DNA from: DASSJM01 sp963778545
GTDB lineage: Bacteria > Actinomycetota > UBA4738 > HRBIN12
Direction of reading: 5' to 3'
Assembly: GCA_963778545.1 (NCBI GenBank)
Contig: CAVZUW010000011.1
Coordinates: forward strand, 62,001 to 126,000
Length of the DNA stretch: 64,000 nucleotides
A program made the position numbers and the translations under genes. Of this stretch, positions 7,855 to 18,288 are shown piece after piece (position 1 is the first letter of the stretch; each line of letters begins with the position of its first letter). Under the pieces are notes generated by a model. The model ran no database searches. It had not been told where the DNA came from and saw only the letters and a list, made by a program, of their open reading frames with translations.

Positions 7855-10831
7855 ATGCCAGTCTGCGCAATCTGTGGATTCGAGTCGGAACGACCGTTCC
7901 GATTCTGTCCGGAGTGTGGCACGGAGCAGGTCAGCGCGGCGCCCTCCCTCGAGCAGCGCAAGACGGTCACCGTGCTGTTCTGCGACCTGACCGGCTCGGC
8001 CACGCTCGGCGAAACCCTCGACCCCGAGCGGCTGCGCGCGTTGCTCGCGAGCTACTTCGAGCGGATGAAGGCGATCGTCGAACGGCACGGCGGAACCGTG
8101 GAGAAGTTCATCGGAGACGCCGTGATGGCTGTGTTCGGCGTGCCGGTGGTGCACGAGGACGACGCGCTGCGCGCGGTGCGTTCGGCCGTGGAGATGCGGG
8201 ACGCGTTGCCCGAGCTCGGACTCCAGGGACGGATCGGCGTCATGACCGGCGAGGTGGTGACCGGGACCGAGGAGCGCCTGGCGACCGGTGATGCGGTCAA
8301 CGTCGCCGCGCGTCTGGAGCAGGCGGCGCAGCCGGGCGAGGTGTTGATCGGGCGGCCGACGCTCGCGCTCGTCCGAGACGCGGCCGACGTGGAAGCCATC
8401 GACCCTCTCGAGTTGAAAGGTAAGGCCGAGCCGGTGCCCGCCTTCCGGCTCGTGGTTGTTCGCGACGCTCCGGGACGGCGGCATGGTGCGCGATTCGTCG
8501 GGCGCGATCACGAGCTCGCGATCCTCCGGGAGGCGTGGGGACGCGTAGAGAAGGAACGTCGTTGCGAGCTCGTGACGGTGATCGGTGATGCCGGCGTCGG
8601 CAAGTCCCGGCTCGCTTCGGAGCTCTTGGGATCGATCGAGGCGACGGCCGTCGTGGGCCGTTGCCCCCGTACGGCGAGGGGATCACGTACTGGCCGGTCG
8701 TTGAGGTGTTGAAGCAGCTCGACGTGTCACCTCCCGAGGAGGCCGTCGTGGCGATCGGTTCGCTGCTCGGCGTAGGAGACTCCGTGACCTCGGCCGAGGA
8801 GATCGCGTGGGCATTCCGCAAGACCCTGGAACACGCGGCGGCGATGGGGCCGCTGGTGGTCGTGTTCGACGACATCCAGTGGGGCGAGCAAACGTTCCAC
8901 GACCTGATCGAACATGTCGCGCTGCTGTCCTCGGACGCATCGATCCTGCTGCTCTGCATGGCACGGCCGGAGCTCAGCGGAAGCCGCCCCACCTGGCCGG
9001 TGACGCTTCGGCTCGAGCCTTTGCTTGACGAGGACGTCGAGGAGCTGATAGGGGCGCGCGTCCCGGCGAGCTCCGCGCGAAGATCGCGCGCGCCGCGGGC
9101 GGCAACCCGCTCTTCGTCGAGGAGATGGTGGCGATGGCCGGAGACGGGGACGGCGAGGTGATCGTTCCGCCCACGTTGCAGGCTGTGCTCGCGGCTCGCC
9201 TCGATCAGCTCGAGCCCGCCGAACGAAGCGTCCTCGAGCGGGGTGCGATCGAGGGTGAGATCTTCCATCGGGGCGCCGTCCAGGCGCTCGCACCCTCGGA
9301 GACCCAGGTGACCCCGAACCTCGCGGCGCTCGTTCGCAAAGAGTTGATCAGGCCAGACCGCCCGCTGTTCGCCGGTGAGGACGGCTTCCGATTCCGCCAC
9401 CTCCTGATCCGTGACGCCGCGTACGAGGCCCTGCCGAAAACGACGCGGGCTGAGCTCCACGGACGCTTCGCATCCTGGCTAGATGAGCGCGGGACCGAGT
9501 TCGTCGAGCTGGACGAGATCGTCGGCTACCACCTCGAACAGGCATGTCGCTACCGCGACGAACTCGGGTTGCCCTCCGATCATGACCTGACCGCGTCGGC
9601 GCGGCGGCGCCTGACGGCGGCCGGCTTCCGCGCCAACCTCCGCCAGGACTACGGCGCCGCCGTGAGCCTCCTCGAGCGTGCCGCCGCACTCGCACCGGCG
9701 GCCGATCTCGACCTCGCCCTCGAAACCGAGCTCATCGACGCCCTCCTCTGGTCGGGCCGGGCCGACGACGCGCTCCGGCGCGCCGATGCACTGGTCGATC
9801 GTGCCGCCGCGGCGGGCGATCGTGTCGGCGAGCTCAGCGGGAGGATCCAAGCGGGCATCATCGGGATCTACCTCGGGACGGAGGGGGCGACGGAGTCACT
9901 CGCCGCGCTCGTCGAGCAGGCGTTGCCCCTGTTCGAGGCCGCCGACGACGACCTGGCTCTGTACATCGCCCACTCCGCGCTCGCGGAGGTGGCGGAGACG
10001 CGTGGGCGGATGGACGCAGGACTGGAGGCCTTCGAGCGGGCCCTCGCTCATGCTCGGCGGGCGGGCCACGTACCGCCTGGCTTCCTGGGCCGACGCGCCT
10101 CGTGTCGGTTCTTCGGCACGACTGCCGTGTCGGAACTGCTGGCATGGCTCGACGAGAACGAGCCACGAGCAGGGCGGGACCAGTTCCAGAGTGCCTACCG
10201 GGCTGGGTCGCTTGCGATGCTCGGTCGCTTCGACGAGGCGCGCGCGATCCTCGCCGAGATGCGTGCGGAGCTAGCGGAGCGCGGCGGGAGCGTCCTGCTC
10301 GCGAACATCACCGCCTTCGAGTGCGTCGACGTCGAGCTCTTGGCAGGCGATCCGGGCGCCGCCGCGGAGTTCGCAGCAGAGGGGTTCCGGCTGCACGAGG
10401 AGTTGGGGGAACGGCTCTTCCTGTCGGCCGCGGCCGGGAGCTTCGCGCAGGCGCTCTACGCGCTCGATCGACTTGATGAGGCCGACGCCTGGGCCGCCCG
10501 CGCGGCGGAGCTCGGAGCGAGCGACGACGTCCTGAACGAGATGCATTGGCGGCAGGTCAAGGCCAAAGTGCTCGCGCGCCGAGGCGAGCACGCCGAGGCG
10601 GAGCGGCTCGCGCGCGAGGCGGTCGCGATGGGCGACGTCACCGAGTCCCTCAACGGGCAAGGCGACGCGAACGCCGATCTCGGGGAGGTGCTTCTGCTCG
10701 CCGGCGAGCGCGACCAAGCGGTCGCCGCGCTCGAGACAGCGGTCGAGCACTACGAGCGCAAAGGCAACCTCGTGTCGGCGCAGCGCGTTCGGGCGCGACT
10801 CGCCGAGCTCCGAGACCCCGCACCGGGCTGA
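7855..10831 (+). CDS. Zinc ribbon, class III adenylate cyclase, AAA ATPase and TPR protein
   Basis: About 992 residues after adding one base at each of two places (C run near 8663, G run near 9050). Residues 1-25 form a zinc ribbon (CAICG and CPECG). A class III nucleotide cyclase domain follows, with VTVLFCDLTGSATLGE and FIGDAVMAVFG carrying the two metal-binding aspartates and NVAARLEQAA near its end. Next is an STAND/AAA ATPase with Walker A GDAGVGKSR and Walker B VVVFDDIQWG. The C-terminal 500 residues are TPR-like helices. Such proteins are common in Actinobacteria and Chloroflexi as signal-transduction ATPases. Inputs are unknown. Confidence 0.8.
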
Positions 10832-10838
10832 GGGCGAC

Positions 10839-12197
10839 CTAGTCGTTCGGCGCCCAGATCGGGCCCAGGCAGTCGTCGCGGAGCGGGAGCGGGTCGGGCG
10901 CCCGCGGCTCCTGCTCGAAATCGAACGCCGACAGCATCGGCGTCGCCTGCTTGTCGCGCTTGGTGAGCTGCGTCAGGCCCCAGTTGTCCTCGATGAACCG
11001 CAGGACGCTCGAGAACTCGCCGAGCTCGCTGCTCACCTTGCCCTGCTTCGAGTACGGGCTGAGCACCATCATCGGGACGCGGATCCCGAACCCGAAGTCG
11101 TCGACCTGCGGCGGCGGCACGTGGTCGTAGAAGCCGCCGTAGTCGTCCCACGTGAGGAAGATCGCCGTCGAGTCCCACATCGGCGAGCGCATGATCGCGT
11201 CGATCACCTTCGTCGACCAGTTCTCGCCGTGGCAGAAGTTGTACTCGGGGTGCTCGGACAGCTCGAACCGCGGCGTGATCCACGTGACCGGCGGCAGCAG
11301 ACCTTCGCGGATGTCCGTCACGACGTCCCCGACCGGGAACATGTGCTTCTGCCAGCGGTCCTCGTGCATCCGGTAGCGGCGGATCGCCGAGTACGCCGAC
11401 CAGATGTAGCCCTTCTGATCCTCGCTCGCCGCGTAGTACGCCCAGGGGATCCGCGCGCGGTTCAGCAGGTCGCCCTCGGTCAGGAAGTCGAAGCACGGGG
11501 GCACCTTCCGCATCCGGCCCTCGCTGTCGTAGACCTCGACCGTCTGGAGCGGCGGCGCGTCGCAGCCGAACGTGTTCGAGCCGTGGGTGAGACTCGGCGT
11601 CCTCCGCGGGTTGTCGTGCGCGCCACCCGAGGTGGCCGCGATCGAGAACAGGTGGTTCGGGAACGAGGGGCCCTGCGCGCTCGCGAAGAAGTTGTCGAAC
11701 AGGACGTTCTGTCGCGCCCAGTGCCAGTAGTTCGGCAGCTGGTCCTTGTGGAGCTGGGTGTACGCCCACGGAGCCTGGTCGCCCTGCAGGAACCCGTCCA
11801 TCTCCCCCTGGTCCCACGCCGCGAGCGCGCACGTGTAGCAGTGCGGGATGTCGCCGGGGAGCCGGCCGTCGGTGCCGCGCGTGAGCGTTCGGGGCTCGCC
11901 GAACGCCATCCCGGTGGACACGCCGTTCGCGCCGGGGAACGTGCCGAAGAGGTGGTCGAACGTCCGGTTCTCCTTGATCAGGAACACGACGTGCTTGATC
12001 GGCGTCGAGGTCTCGAGCGCGGTCGCGTCGAACGCGTTGGGGGTCCCGTTCGTGCTCACGCTCGGGCTCGGGGACGTGACGGGCGAGGTCGTCGCCCGTG
12101 GCTCCGCATCGCTCGTGCTGCAGGCGGCGGCGACCAGCGCCAGGCCCAGGATGACGGCGACCCACGCCAAGGCGCGCCGATGCACGGGGGTCCTCAT
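10839..12197 (-). CDS. Secreted phosphoesterase (acid phosphatase / phospholipase C family) lipoprotein
   Basis: 452 residues. The N-terminus has a lipoprotein signal ending LALVAAACS, then a Ser/Thr/Pro-rich linker. The domain begins KHVVFLIKENRTFDHLFG, the hallmark of the phosphoesterase family PF04185, in which Glu and Asn bind the catalytic metals. LTWDDYGGFYDHVPPP is the second conserved motif. It likely hydrolyses phosphomonoesters or phospholipids outside the cell. Its TAGACT promoter box overlaps the stop codon of the upstream glycosyltransferase. It converges with the cyclase gene. Confidence 0.85.
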   Translation of the reverse strand: MRTPVHRRALAWVAVILGLALVAAACSTSDAEPRATTSPVTSPSPSVSTNGTPNAFDATALETSTPIKHVVFLIKENRTFDHLFGTFPGANGVSTGMAFGEPRTLTRGTDGRLPGDIPHCYTCALAAWDQGEMDGFLQGDQAPWAYTQLHKDQLPNYWHWARQNVLFDNFFASAQGPSFPNHLFSIAATSGGAHDNPRRTPSLTHGSNTFGCDAPPLQTVEVYDSEGRMRKVPPCFDFLTEGDLLNRARIPWAYYAASEDQKGYIWSAYSAIRRYRMHEDRWQKHMFPVGDVVTDIREGLLPPVTWITPRFELSEHPEYNFCHGENWSTKVIDAIMRSPMWDSTAIFLTWDDYGGFYDHVPPPQVDDFGFGIRVPMMVLSPYSKQGKVSSELGEFSSVLRFIEDNWGLTQLTKRDKQATPMLSAFDFEQEPRAPDPLPLRDDCLGPIWAPND

Positions 12198-12207
12198 GGA
12201 TGCCGGG

Positions 12208-12213
12208 AGTCTA
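12208..12213 (-). promoter_or_regulatory. Candidate -10 box (TAGACT) of the phosphoesterase gene
   Basis: TAGACT lies 10 bases before ATG 12197 on the minus strand. Its first three bases are also the TAG stop codon of the upstream glycosyltransferase. Confidence 0.4.
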
Positions 12214-13348
12214 TCGACCGCCGCTCGAACGGCCCGCGGCCCCGCGGAGCACCTCGGCGGTCGCCCCGGCGGCCCGCTCCCACGAGAAGTTCGCGAGCCG
12301 CTCGCGTCCGGCGGCGACGAGACGGTCGCGCAGGGCCGCGTCCCCGAAGAGCCGGACGAGACCGTCGCGGATCGCGTCCGCGTCGTTCGGGTCCACCAGG
12401 AGGGCGGCATCGCCGGCGACCTCGGGCAGCGAGGCCACGGACGAGGTCAGCACCGGCACCTCGGCCGCGAACCCCTCGAGCACCGGGAACCCGAACCCCT
12501 CGTACCGCGACGGGTAGGCGAGCAGCGTCGCGCCGGCCAGCAGCGCGCGCTTCTCCTCGTCCGAGACGTAGCCGGTCAGCACCACGCGCCGCCGAACGCC
12601 CTCGGGGAGCGCCGCGACCTGCGTCGTGAGCGACTCGGTGCCGTGCGGGGCCCAGTACGTTCTGCCGCCCGCGATCACGAGCCAGTGCTCGGCATCGCCC
12701 CCACGCGCGAAGGCCTCGACCAGCGCTGCGAGGTTCTTGCGAGGCTCGATCCCGCCGACGAACAGCGCGAACGGCCCCCCGATCCCGAACCGACCGCGGA
12801 CGCGTTCGACCTCGTCGGGCGCCGGCGCCTCGAACGCATCCGCACCGTGCGCGATGACGTGGACCCGGCCGTCGTCGAGCGTGTGGCGTTCGAGCAGGTC
12901 GGCCTTGGCGCTGGACGACGGCACGATCACCGCGGCGCTCCGCCGCAGCCATCCGTCGAACCGTCGCCGCCACCGCTCGCCGAACCCGGGACCCGCCTCG
13001 GGCATCACCTCGAACGCCAGGTCGTGCACGACCAGCACCACGCCGTCGCTGCGGGTGGGCGGCGGGAGGAAGTTCGTCGCCAGGAGCGCGTCGAATCGTA
13101 TCTGGCTCTCGAGCCTCGGGACCTCGAGGCGGCGCCACACCGGTTCGAGGACCGAGGGGATCCGCGAAACGGCCTCGGTCAGGTTCGGCGACCGAGGGAG
13201 GTCGGAGCCCTCGGCCCGCGGATGCCAGGCCACGAGCTCGTCGGAGGGCATCGCCGCCGGCAGGTGCGTCGAGGATCCGCCGGGTGTAGTGGCCCACGCC
13301 GGTGGGTTCGGCATCGGAGGCGGGACGAGCGTCGATCGCGATCCGCAC
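12211..13348 (-). CDS. GT4-family glycosyltransferase
   Basis: About 378 residues after removal of one extra base near 13270. The start is VRIAIDARPASDAEPTGVG followed by HYTRRILDAL, the usual acceptor-site loop. Donor-domain motifs are FALFVGGIEPRKNLAALVEA and YPSRYEGFGFPVLEGFA, whose E-x7-E-like glutamates bind the nucleotide sugar. It resembles the GT4 at 52841 and enzymes that add mannose or rhamnose. It is divergent from the sulfotransferase-like gene at 13406, both with leaderless-type boxes. Confidence 0.8.
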
Positions 13349-13354
13349 GCGGGC

Positions 13355-13360
13355 AGTATC
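13355..13360 (-). promoter_or_regulatory. Candidate -10 box (GATACT) of the glycosyltransferase at 13348
   Basis: GATACT lies six bases before GTG 13348 on the minus strand, in the 57-base divergent region. Confidence 0.3.
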
Positions 13361-13393
13361 GCGGGTCGCGGTCCGGCCCGAAGGCCCGAGCGG

Positions 13394-13399
13394 TAGCAT
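13394..13399 (+). promoter_or_regulatory. Candidate -10 box (TAGCAT) of the sulfotransferase-like gene
   Basis: TAGCAT ends six bases before GTG 13406. The same GGTAGCAT sequence with the same spacing occurs before GTG 26757. Confidence 0.45.
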
Positions 13400-13405
13400 C
13401 CGGGC

Positions 13406-14126
13406 GTGGACCGGATCAAGTATTCGGTCATGACGCGACTCGCTCCGCACCCCTCGCTCGCGATGCCGCTGGCTCGGTTACGAGGCGAAGGCGAGCTGGT
13501 CGATTCGCGGACTGACCTCCTCGTCGAGTCCTACCCGCGATGCGCGTCGTCGTTCGCGATCGCGGCGTTCCGTCTCGCGCAGGAGCCGCGGAGCCTGCGC
13601 GTCGCGCACCACACGCACGCATCGGGTCACGTGATCGCGGGGATCCGACTGGGCGTCCCGGCGCTCGTGTTGATCCGTGAACCCGAGGGCGCCGTGGTGA
13701 GCAGCCGCATCCGGCACCCCTCACGCACCTACGCGGACCTGCTCCGCGGGTTCTGCGCGTTCTACGAGCCGCTCGTGGCCCATCACGGCGACATGGTCGT
13801 CGGGACGTTCGACGAGGTCACCGGTGGCGAGCTGGGCGCGATCGCCCGGCGGCTGAACGCGCGGTTCGGGACCACGTTCGCCGAATTCGAGCCGACCGAG
13901 GAGAACGTCGCGCGGTGCATGCGCGAGATCGACGACGACTGGCGGGCGCGGCGCGGCGAGGGCGAGCGGCTCGAACGCGTCGTCCCACGGCCCTCCCCGG
14001 CCCGCGAGGGACTGAAGGCGGAGATGCAGGAGCGGTACGCCACCGAGGCGCCGCAGAAGCTGCGGCGAACGCGCGCAGGAGCTGTACTCGTGGTTCACGC
14101 GGAGCGAGGACGTCGGGCCCTCGTGA
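13406..14126 (+). CDS. Sulfotransferase-like protein
   Basis: About 239 residues after removal of one extra base near 14060. ESYPRCASSFAIAAFRLAQ resembles the 5'-phosphosulfate loop of PAPS-dependent sulfotransferases. PALVLIREPEGAVVSSRIRH matches the 3'-phosphate motif (R-x-P-x5-S). It would place sulfate on a surface glycan or small molecule, which fits the surrounding polysaccharide genes. The C-terminus ERAQELYSWFTRSEDVGPS is recovered only after the repair. The stop overlaps the start of the WecG-like gene by 4 bases. Confidence 0.65.
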
Positions 14127-14875
14127 GCTCGGTCATCTTCGGCGTCCGGCTGGACGAGCTCGCGTCGGTCGAGCAGCTCCGGGGCATCGCGACGGGGTTC
14201 CTCGACGGCGACCGCGCGTTCCGGATCTTCACGCCGAACCCCGAGATCCTCCTCCACGCCCGCGAGGACACGGGCTACGCGGACGTCCTGCGGTCGGCCG
14301 ACCTCGCGCTCCCCGACGGGACGGGCGTCGCGATCGTGCAGACGCTGCGGAACGGGCGTTCGGTCCGGCGGTGGCCGGGGGTCGAGATCGCCGCGCTGCT
14401 GCTGCGGCTGGCCGCCGAGCGCGGCGAGACCGTGGCGTTCGTCGGCGGCACCCCCCAGGTCGCCGAACGCTCGGCCGCGCGATGGCGCGCGCTCCCCGGG
14501 CTCAAGGTGGTGACCGCGGGCGCCGGCGCCACCATCGGCGAGGACGGGCTCGCCCGCCCCGCCGACGAAGAGGACGAGATCGTCGAGGCGATCCGTTCGG
14601 CGGCGCCCACGATCGTCCTGGTCGGGCTCGGCGCGCCGAAGCAGGAGCGCTGGATCGAGCGCCACGCCGACGCGTTCCCGTCGGTCCGCATCATGATCGG
14701 CGTGGGCGGCGCGTTCGACATGTGGGCGGGTTCGAAGCGCCGGGCCCCTCGCGCGCTCCGGACCCTCGGGCTCGAGTGGTTGTGGCGGCTGGCGCTCGAA
14801 CCGCGGCGCCTGCCCCGGATCCTGCGGGCGACCGTCGTGTTCCCGGTCCTCGCGCTGTTCGATCGGGCCGGCTGA
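14123..14875 (+). CDS. WecG/TagA/CpsF-family glycosyltransferase
   Basis: 250 residues from GTG 14123. The family order is complete: FGVRLDELA, FTPNPEILLHAR, ALPDGTGVAIV (the catalytic-region motif), FVGGTPQVAERSA, LVGLGAPKQERWIERH and IGVGGAFDMWAGSKRRAP. Members move N-acetylmannosamine or related sugars onto undecaprenyl-linked acceptors in teichoic acid, enterobacterial common antigen or capsule synthesis. It is coupled to the sulfotransferase-like gene by a GTGA overlap, and the next glycosyltransferase starts directly after its stop. Confidence 0.9.
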   Translation: MSSVIFGVRLDELASVEQLRGIATGFLDGDRAFRIFTPNPEILLHAREDTGYADVLRSADLALPDGTGVAIVQTLRNGRSVRRWPGVEIAALLLRLAAERGETVAFVGGTPQVAERSAARWRALPGLKVVTAGAGATIGEDGLARPADEEDEIVEAIRSAAPTIVLVGLGAPKQERWIERHADAFPSVRIMIGVGGAFDMWAGSKRRAPRALRTLGLEWLWRLALEPRRLPRILRATVVFPVLALFDRAG

Positions 14876-16045
14876 GTGCGGGTCCTGTTCCTCACGCCGC
14901 GCCAGCTCGCCGAGCCCCGCAGCGGCGGGACGATCAAGTCGGCCGCGGTGCTCTCGTACCTGGAGGCACGACACGACGTCGAGGTCGTGTGCTTCCGCGG
15001 TCACGACGAGGCGCCGTGGGTGCGCGAGGGCGGCGTGGTCTCGATCCCCCTGGAACGGGGACGGTCGGTCCGTCACCTCGTGTCGAGCTACGCCGGGGGC
15101 GTGCCGCTCAGCATCGAGCGCAACCGGAGCGAGACGATGGCCGAGCGCGTCGCCCAGCTCCTCGAGACCGGCGCACACGACGCGGTCTTCGTGGACAGCT
15201 GGCTGATGGCGCAGTACGTCCCCGACGGGTACCGGGGCATCCGCCTGCTCCACGAGCACAACGCGGAGCACGTGATGTGGCGCCGGCACGCCGAGCTCGA
15301 GACCAACCCGGTCCGCAGGCCGTTGGTTCGGCTGGAGGCCCGTCGCGTTCGGCGGTACGAGGCGGGCTTGCTCTCGCGCTTCGACGTGGTGTTCGCGGTC
15401 TCCGAACGCGACCGCGCCACCCTCGCCGCGCTCGTCACGAGCGGTCCCCGGATCGACCTGCTCCCGAACGTCGCCGACCCCGCGCTCCTCGAACGCCCCG
15501 AGCTCACCCCGTCGCCCGAACCCGTGCTGCTGTTCCTCGCCACGCTCTCGTGGCCGCCGAACGCCGAAGGACTCTCGCGCTTCCTCGACGACGACTTCCC
15601 CGCCCTGCTCGAACGCGTGCCCGGCGTCCGCCTCGTCGTCGCGGGGGCCGGGGCGCCCGACCGGCTCGTGCGGCAGGTCCACCTGAGCCGCGGGGCCGAG
15701 TTCGCGGGACCGGTGGACGACGACGAGGCCCTGTACCGGCGCGCCCGGTGCTTCGTCGACGTCGGCGTCGGCGGCTCGGGCACCAAGGTCAAGGTGCTGA
15801 ATGCCCTCGCGCGCGGTCTCCCGGTCGTGACGGGCGCCGATGGCGCCGAGGGGCTCGACGTGTCCTCGGGCGAGCACCTGCTGATCGCCGACGATCGAGA
15901 CTCGATGGTCGCCGCGCTCGAATTCGTGATCCAGGAGGACGCGACCTGGGAGTCGCTCAGCCGCAAGGGCCGGGATCTCATCCGCCGGCGGTACGTGCCC
16001 GAGGTCGCGTTCGGCGCGCTGGACGAGGCGCTCCGGCGTCCCTGA
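14876..16045 (+). CDS. Glycosyltransferase (GT4, PelF/TuaH-like)
   Basis: 389 residues, intact. It begins VRVLFLTPRQLAEPRSGGTI with the glycine-rich acceptor loop. LLHEHNAEHVMWRRHAEL is a motif of sugar transferases of the Stp1/HreP type. LLFLATLSWPPNAEGLSRFL and VGVGGSGTKVKVLNALARGL cover the donor site. It follows the WecG-like gene without a gap, so the two are cotranscribed. Confidence 0.85.
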   Translation: MRVLFLTPRQLAEPRSGGTIKSAAVLSYLEARHDVEVVCFRGHDEAPWVREGGVVSIPLERGRSVRHLVSSYAGGVPLSIERNRSETMAERVAQLLETGAHDAVFVDSWLMAQYVPDGYRGIRLLHEHNAEHVMWRRHAELETNPVRRPLVRLEARRVRRYEAGLLSRFDVVFAVSERDRATLAALVTSGPRIDLLPNVADPALLERPELTPSPEPVLLFLATLSWPPNAEGLSRFLDDDFPALLERVPGVRLVVAGAGAPDRLVRQVHLSRGAEFAGPVDDDEALYRRARCFVDVGVGGSGTKVKVLNALARGLPVVTGADGAEGLDVSSGEHLLIADDRDSMVAALEFVIQEDATWESLSRKGRDLIRRRYVPEVAFGALDEALRRP

Positions 16046-16638
16046 TGGCCGGCCAGTTAGACCCTCGCGCTGAGGGGGTCGACCTCTATTGGTTACCGCT
16101 CGGGGCGGGCGGCCACTTCGTCCGCATGAACGGGCTCGCCTACGAGGCCGTCATGGCCTTCCGCGAGCGGCGTCCACGGTTCGACCTCTACCACTCCGCT
16201 CTCGTGGTTCGTGTCCCGGAGGGCCGCTTCGTCATCGAGACCGCATGGCCGATCCCCGACGACGAACCCGCCTCCCGCGGCGTCGCCCTGCAAGGTCCGG
16301 TGTTCACCCGGAGGATCGCACGGTTCCGTGTCTGCCGCTACGAGGTGCGCCGGTGGCGGGACGGTGTGATCCCCGACATCGCGGAGGCGGTCGCCAGCCC
16401 GCATCGCCTGACCGACGACGGGGGACGAGCGCGTCTCGTCCTCGAGCTCGTGGACTCCGTCCCCGCGCTGGTCTGGGGCCGGGACGAGCTCGGAACAGGC
16501 GACATGTGGAACTCGAACTCGGTCATCGCGTGGCTCCTCGCTCGGAGCGACCTCGGAGCGGACGCGATCCAACCGCCGGCCGGAGGACGGGCACCCGGCT
16601 GGCGGGCGGGGTTGGTCATCGCTCGACGGTCGGCCTGA
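16045..16638 (+). CDS. Conserved hypothetical protein, possibly a permuted papain-like fold
   Basis: 197 residues, intact, starting in a TGATG overlap with the glycosyltransferase. I do not recognise a named family. DLYWLPLGAGGHFVRMNG, then DLYHSALVVRVPEGRFVIE and a late MWNSNSVIAWLLAR recall the His-then-small-residue order of permuted papain/LRAT folds. The usual cysteine position would be serine, so any catalysis is doubtful. The position in the glycan operon suggests a surface or lipid-linked substrate, but this is inference. Confidence 0.55.
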   Translation: MAGQLDPRAEGVDLYWLPLGAGGHFVRMNGLAYEAVMAFRERRPRFDLYHSALVVRVPEGRFVIETAWPIPDDEPASRGVALQGPVFTRRIARFRVCRYEVRRWRDGVIPDIAEAVASPHRLTDDGGRARLVLELVDSVPALVWGRDELGTGDMWNSNSVIAWLLARSDLGADAIQPPAGGRAPGWRAGLVIARRSA

Positions 16639-16795
16639 GCGCGGCGCGCAGTTCCGCGACCGCGGTCAGCACGGTCGTCGCCGAGCGCCGGCCCTGCATC
16701 TGCTCGAGCAGTTGCTTCGCAGCCTTTTCGATGCGACGCAGGCGAGCGAGCTCGACGGTGGCGACCTGCTCGGTGGTCGGGTCGTCGTCGGTCAC
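16616..16795 (-). CDS. Small helical protein, 59 residues, function unknown
   Basis: GTG start at 16795. The sequence starts VTDDDPTTEQVATVELARLR and continues as a charged amphipathic helix, ending ELRAALRPTVER. It has high coding-like bias and lies 46 bases downstream of the LCP gene on the same strand. Its last 23 bases overlap the 3' end of the convergent gene at 16638. No domain is recognised. A small regulator or adaptor would fit, but there is no direct evidence. Confidence 0.5.
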   Translation of the reverse strand: MTDDDPTTEQVATVELARLRRIEKAAKQLLEQMQGRRSATTVLTAVAELRAALRPTVER

Positions 16796-16841
16796 GATCG
16801 GGACCTTTCGGGGACCGGTCGTCCCAACCCTACCGAGCCCG

Positions 16842-18288
16842 TTAGGTCGGGCACTCCACGGGCTCGTCGGTGTTCGGCGGCGGGATCTGGTACCTGCCGC
16901 TCACGACGACCGCGACGTCCTGGCCCTTGGGGAGCGTTCCGGCCGGCGCCGGGACGAGCGTCAGGTTGCCGAAGTAGGTGCCGACGACCTTGGCCTCGTC
17001 CTCGGCGTCGGCGCGATACAGGATCATCGCGCCCTTGGTCGGCGGCTGGATCTCGGTGAGGTCCACGATGCCCGGCGAGGTGATGAACCCGCCTTCGGTC
17101 AGGATGTCGAACACGTTCGTCGCGACCGAGCTCCCGTCGCGGTCGACGACCGAGACGACGATGTTGGCCGGCGACGGCGGCGTCTGCGACAGCTCCTGGC
17201 CGAGGTCGCCGAGGGGCTTGCCCTCGCGGATCCTGCGCATCAGCTCGTCGGCCTCGGGCTGGATCGCCCGGACGATCGAGACGTAGGTGCCGCTCGAGTC
17301 GTAGATCCCCTCGGGGACGGTCGGGAGCGCGCGGAAGTCCGCGTTCTCCGTCCCCACGCTCTCGAGGAGCCCGGCGAGATAGACGAGCTCGGCGGGGTTG
17401 AGCCCCTGGTCCACGACGAGGTTGCCGAGGAGCTCGGGGATCAGGTTCTGCAGCTTCAGGAGCTCGCCCGGCTGGAGGACCTTCGCGATCACCGCGCGCA
17501 GGAACTGCTGCTGCCGGCTGATCCTCGCGAAGTCCGGCACGGTGTCGCACGGCTGGTGACGCGTCCGGACGTACGCGAGCGCCGTCCGCCCGTCGAAGTG
17601 CTGGCAGCCGGCCGGGATGTCGAGCAGCGCCAGCTCGTCCTTCATCGGGTAGGGCACGCACATGTCGACGCCGCCCAGCGCGTCGACGACCCGCTGGAAC
17701 CCGAGCAGGTTGACGTACAGCACGTGGTGGATCTGCATCCCGCTGAGGCTCCGGATCGTCCGCGCCACGCGCTGCGCTCCGCCGCCGTTCACGCCGCCCT
17801 CGAACGCGGAGTTGATCTTGCCCTCCCCCATCCCCGGGATGTCGACCCACAGGTCGCGCGGGAAGGAGAGGAAGACGACCTCCTTCCGGTCGGGGCGCGT
17901 GTGGACGAGGATGATCGTGTCCGAGCGGTTCTCGCCGCCGATGTGCGCGTCGGTGCCGAACGCGATGATCTCCTCGGGCGTGAGGCCCTTGCGCGAGTCG
18001 CTGCCGAGCAGCAGGTAGTTGCAGGCGCGCTCGTCGCACTTGCCGGCGATGTCCTGCGGGCCGGTGGACCCGGATGCCGAGGGCGGCGGGTCCGGGATCC
18101 TCGAGATCGACGCGTTCGCCCAGAAGTAGCCGCCCATGACGATCGCGGCGACCACCATGACGAACGCGGAGACGCGTCGCGGTCGCGGCGAGGAACACCC
18201 GCCGGACGTGCGGATGCGCGCCGGACGGCTTCGGGCCGCGGGCGTCGTGGTTCGGCGTCGTGGGGCTCTTCATGTCGTCCGGGGTCAT
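16842..18288 (-). CDS. LytR-CpsA-Psr (LCP) family cell-wall glycopolymer ligase
   Basis: About 481 residues after removal of one extra base near 18190. A basic cytoplasmic N-terminus leads to one transmembrane helix (AFVMVVAAIVMGGYFWA). The LCP core shows YLLLGSDSRKG, RSDTIILVHTRPDRKEVVF and SFPRDLWVDIPGMGEGKINS, with the conserved Arg/Asp residues that bind the polyprenyl pyrophosphate. ALAYVRTRHQPCDTVPDFARI is the late R-x-R motif. LCP enzymes attach teichoic acids, arabinogalactan or capsule to peptidoglycan, matching the neighbouring glycan genes. A LytR_C domain fills the C-terminus. ATG 18288 is chosen. ATG 18273 is the alternative. Confidence 0.88.

Noticed and set aside
13915..16638. 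A 907-residue frame covering three genes
   Set aside because: Only the last 197 codons correspond to a real gene. The rest is out of frame with the WecG-like and GT4 genes.
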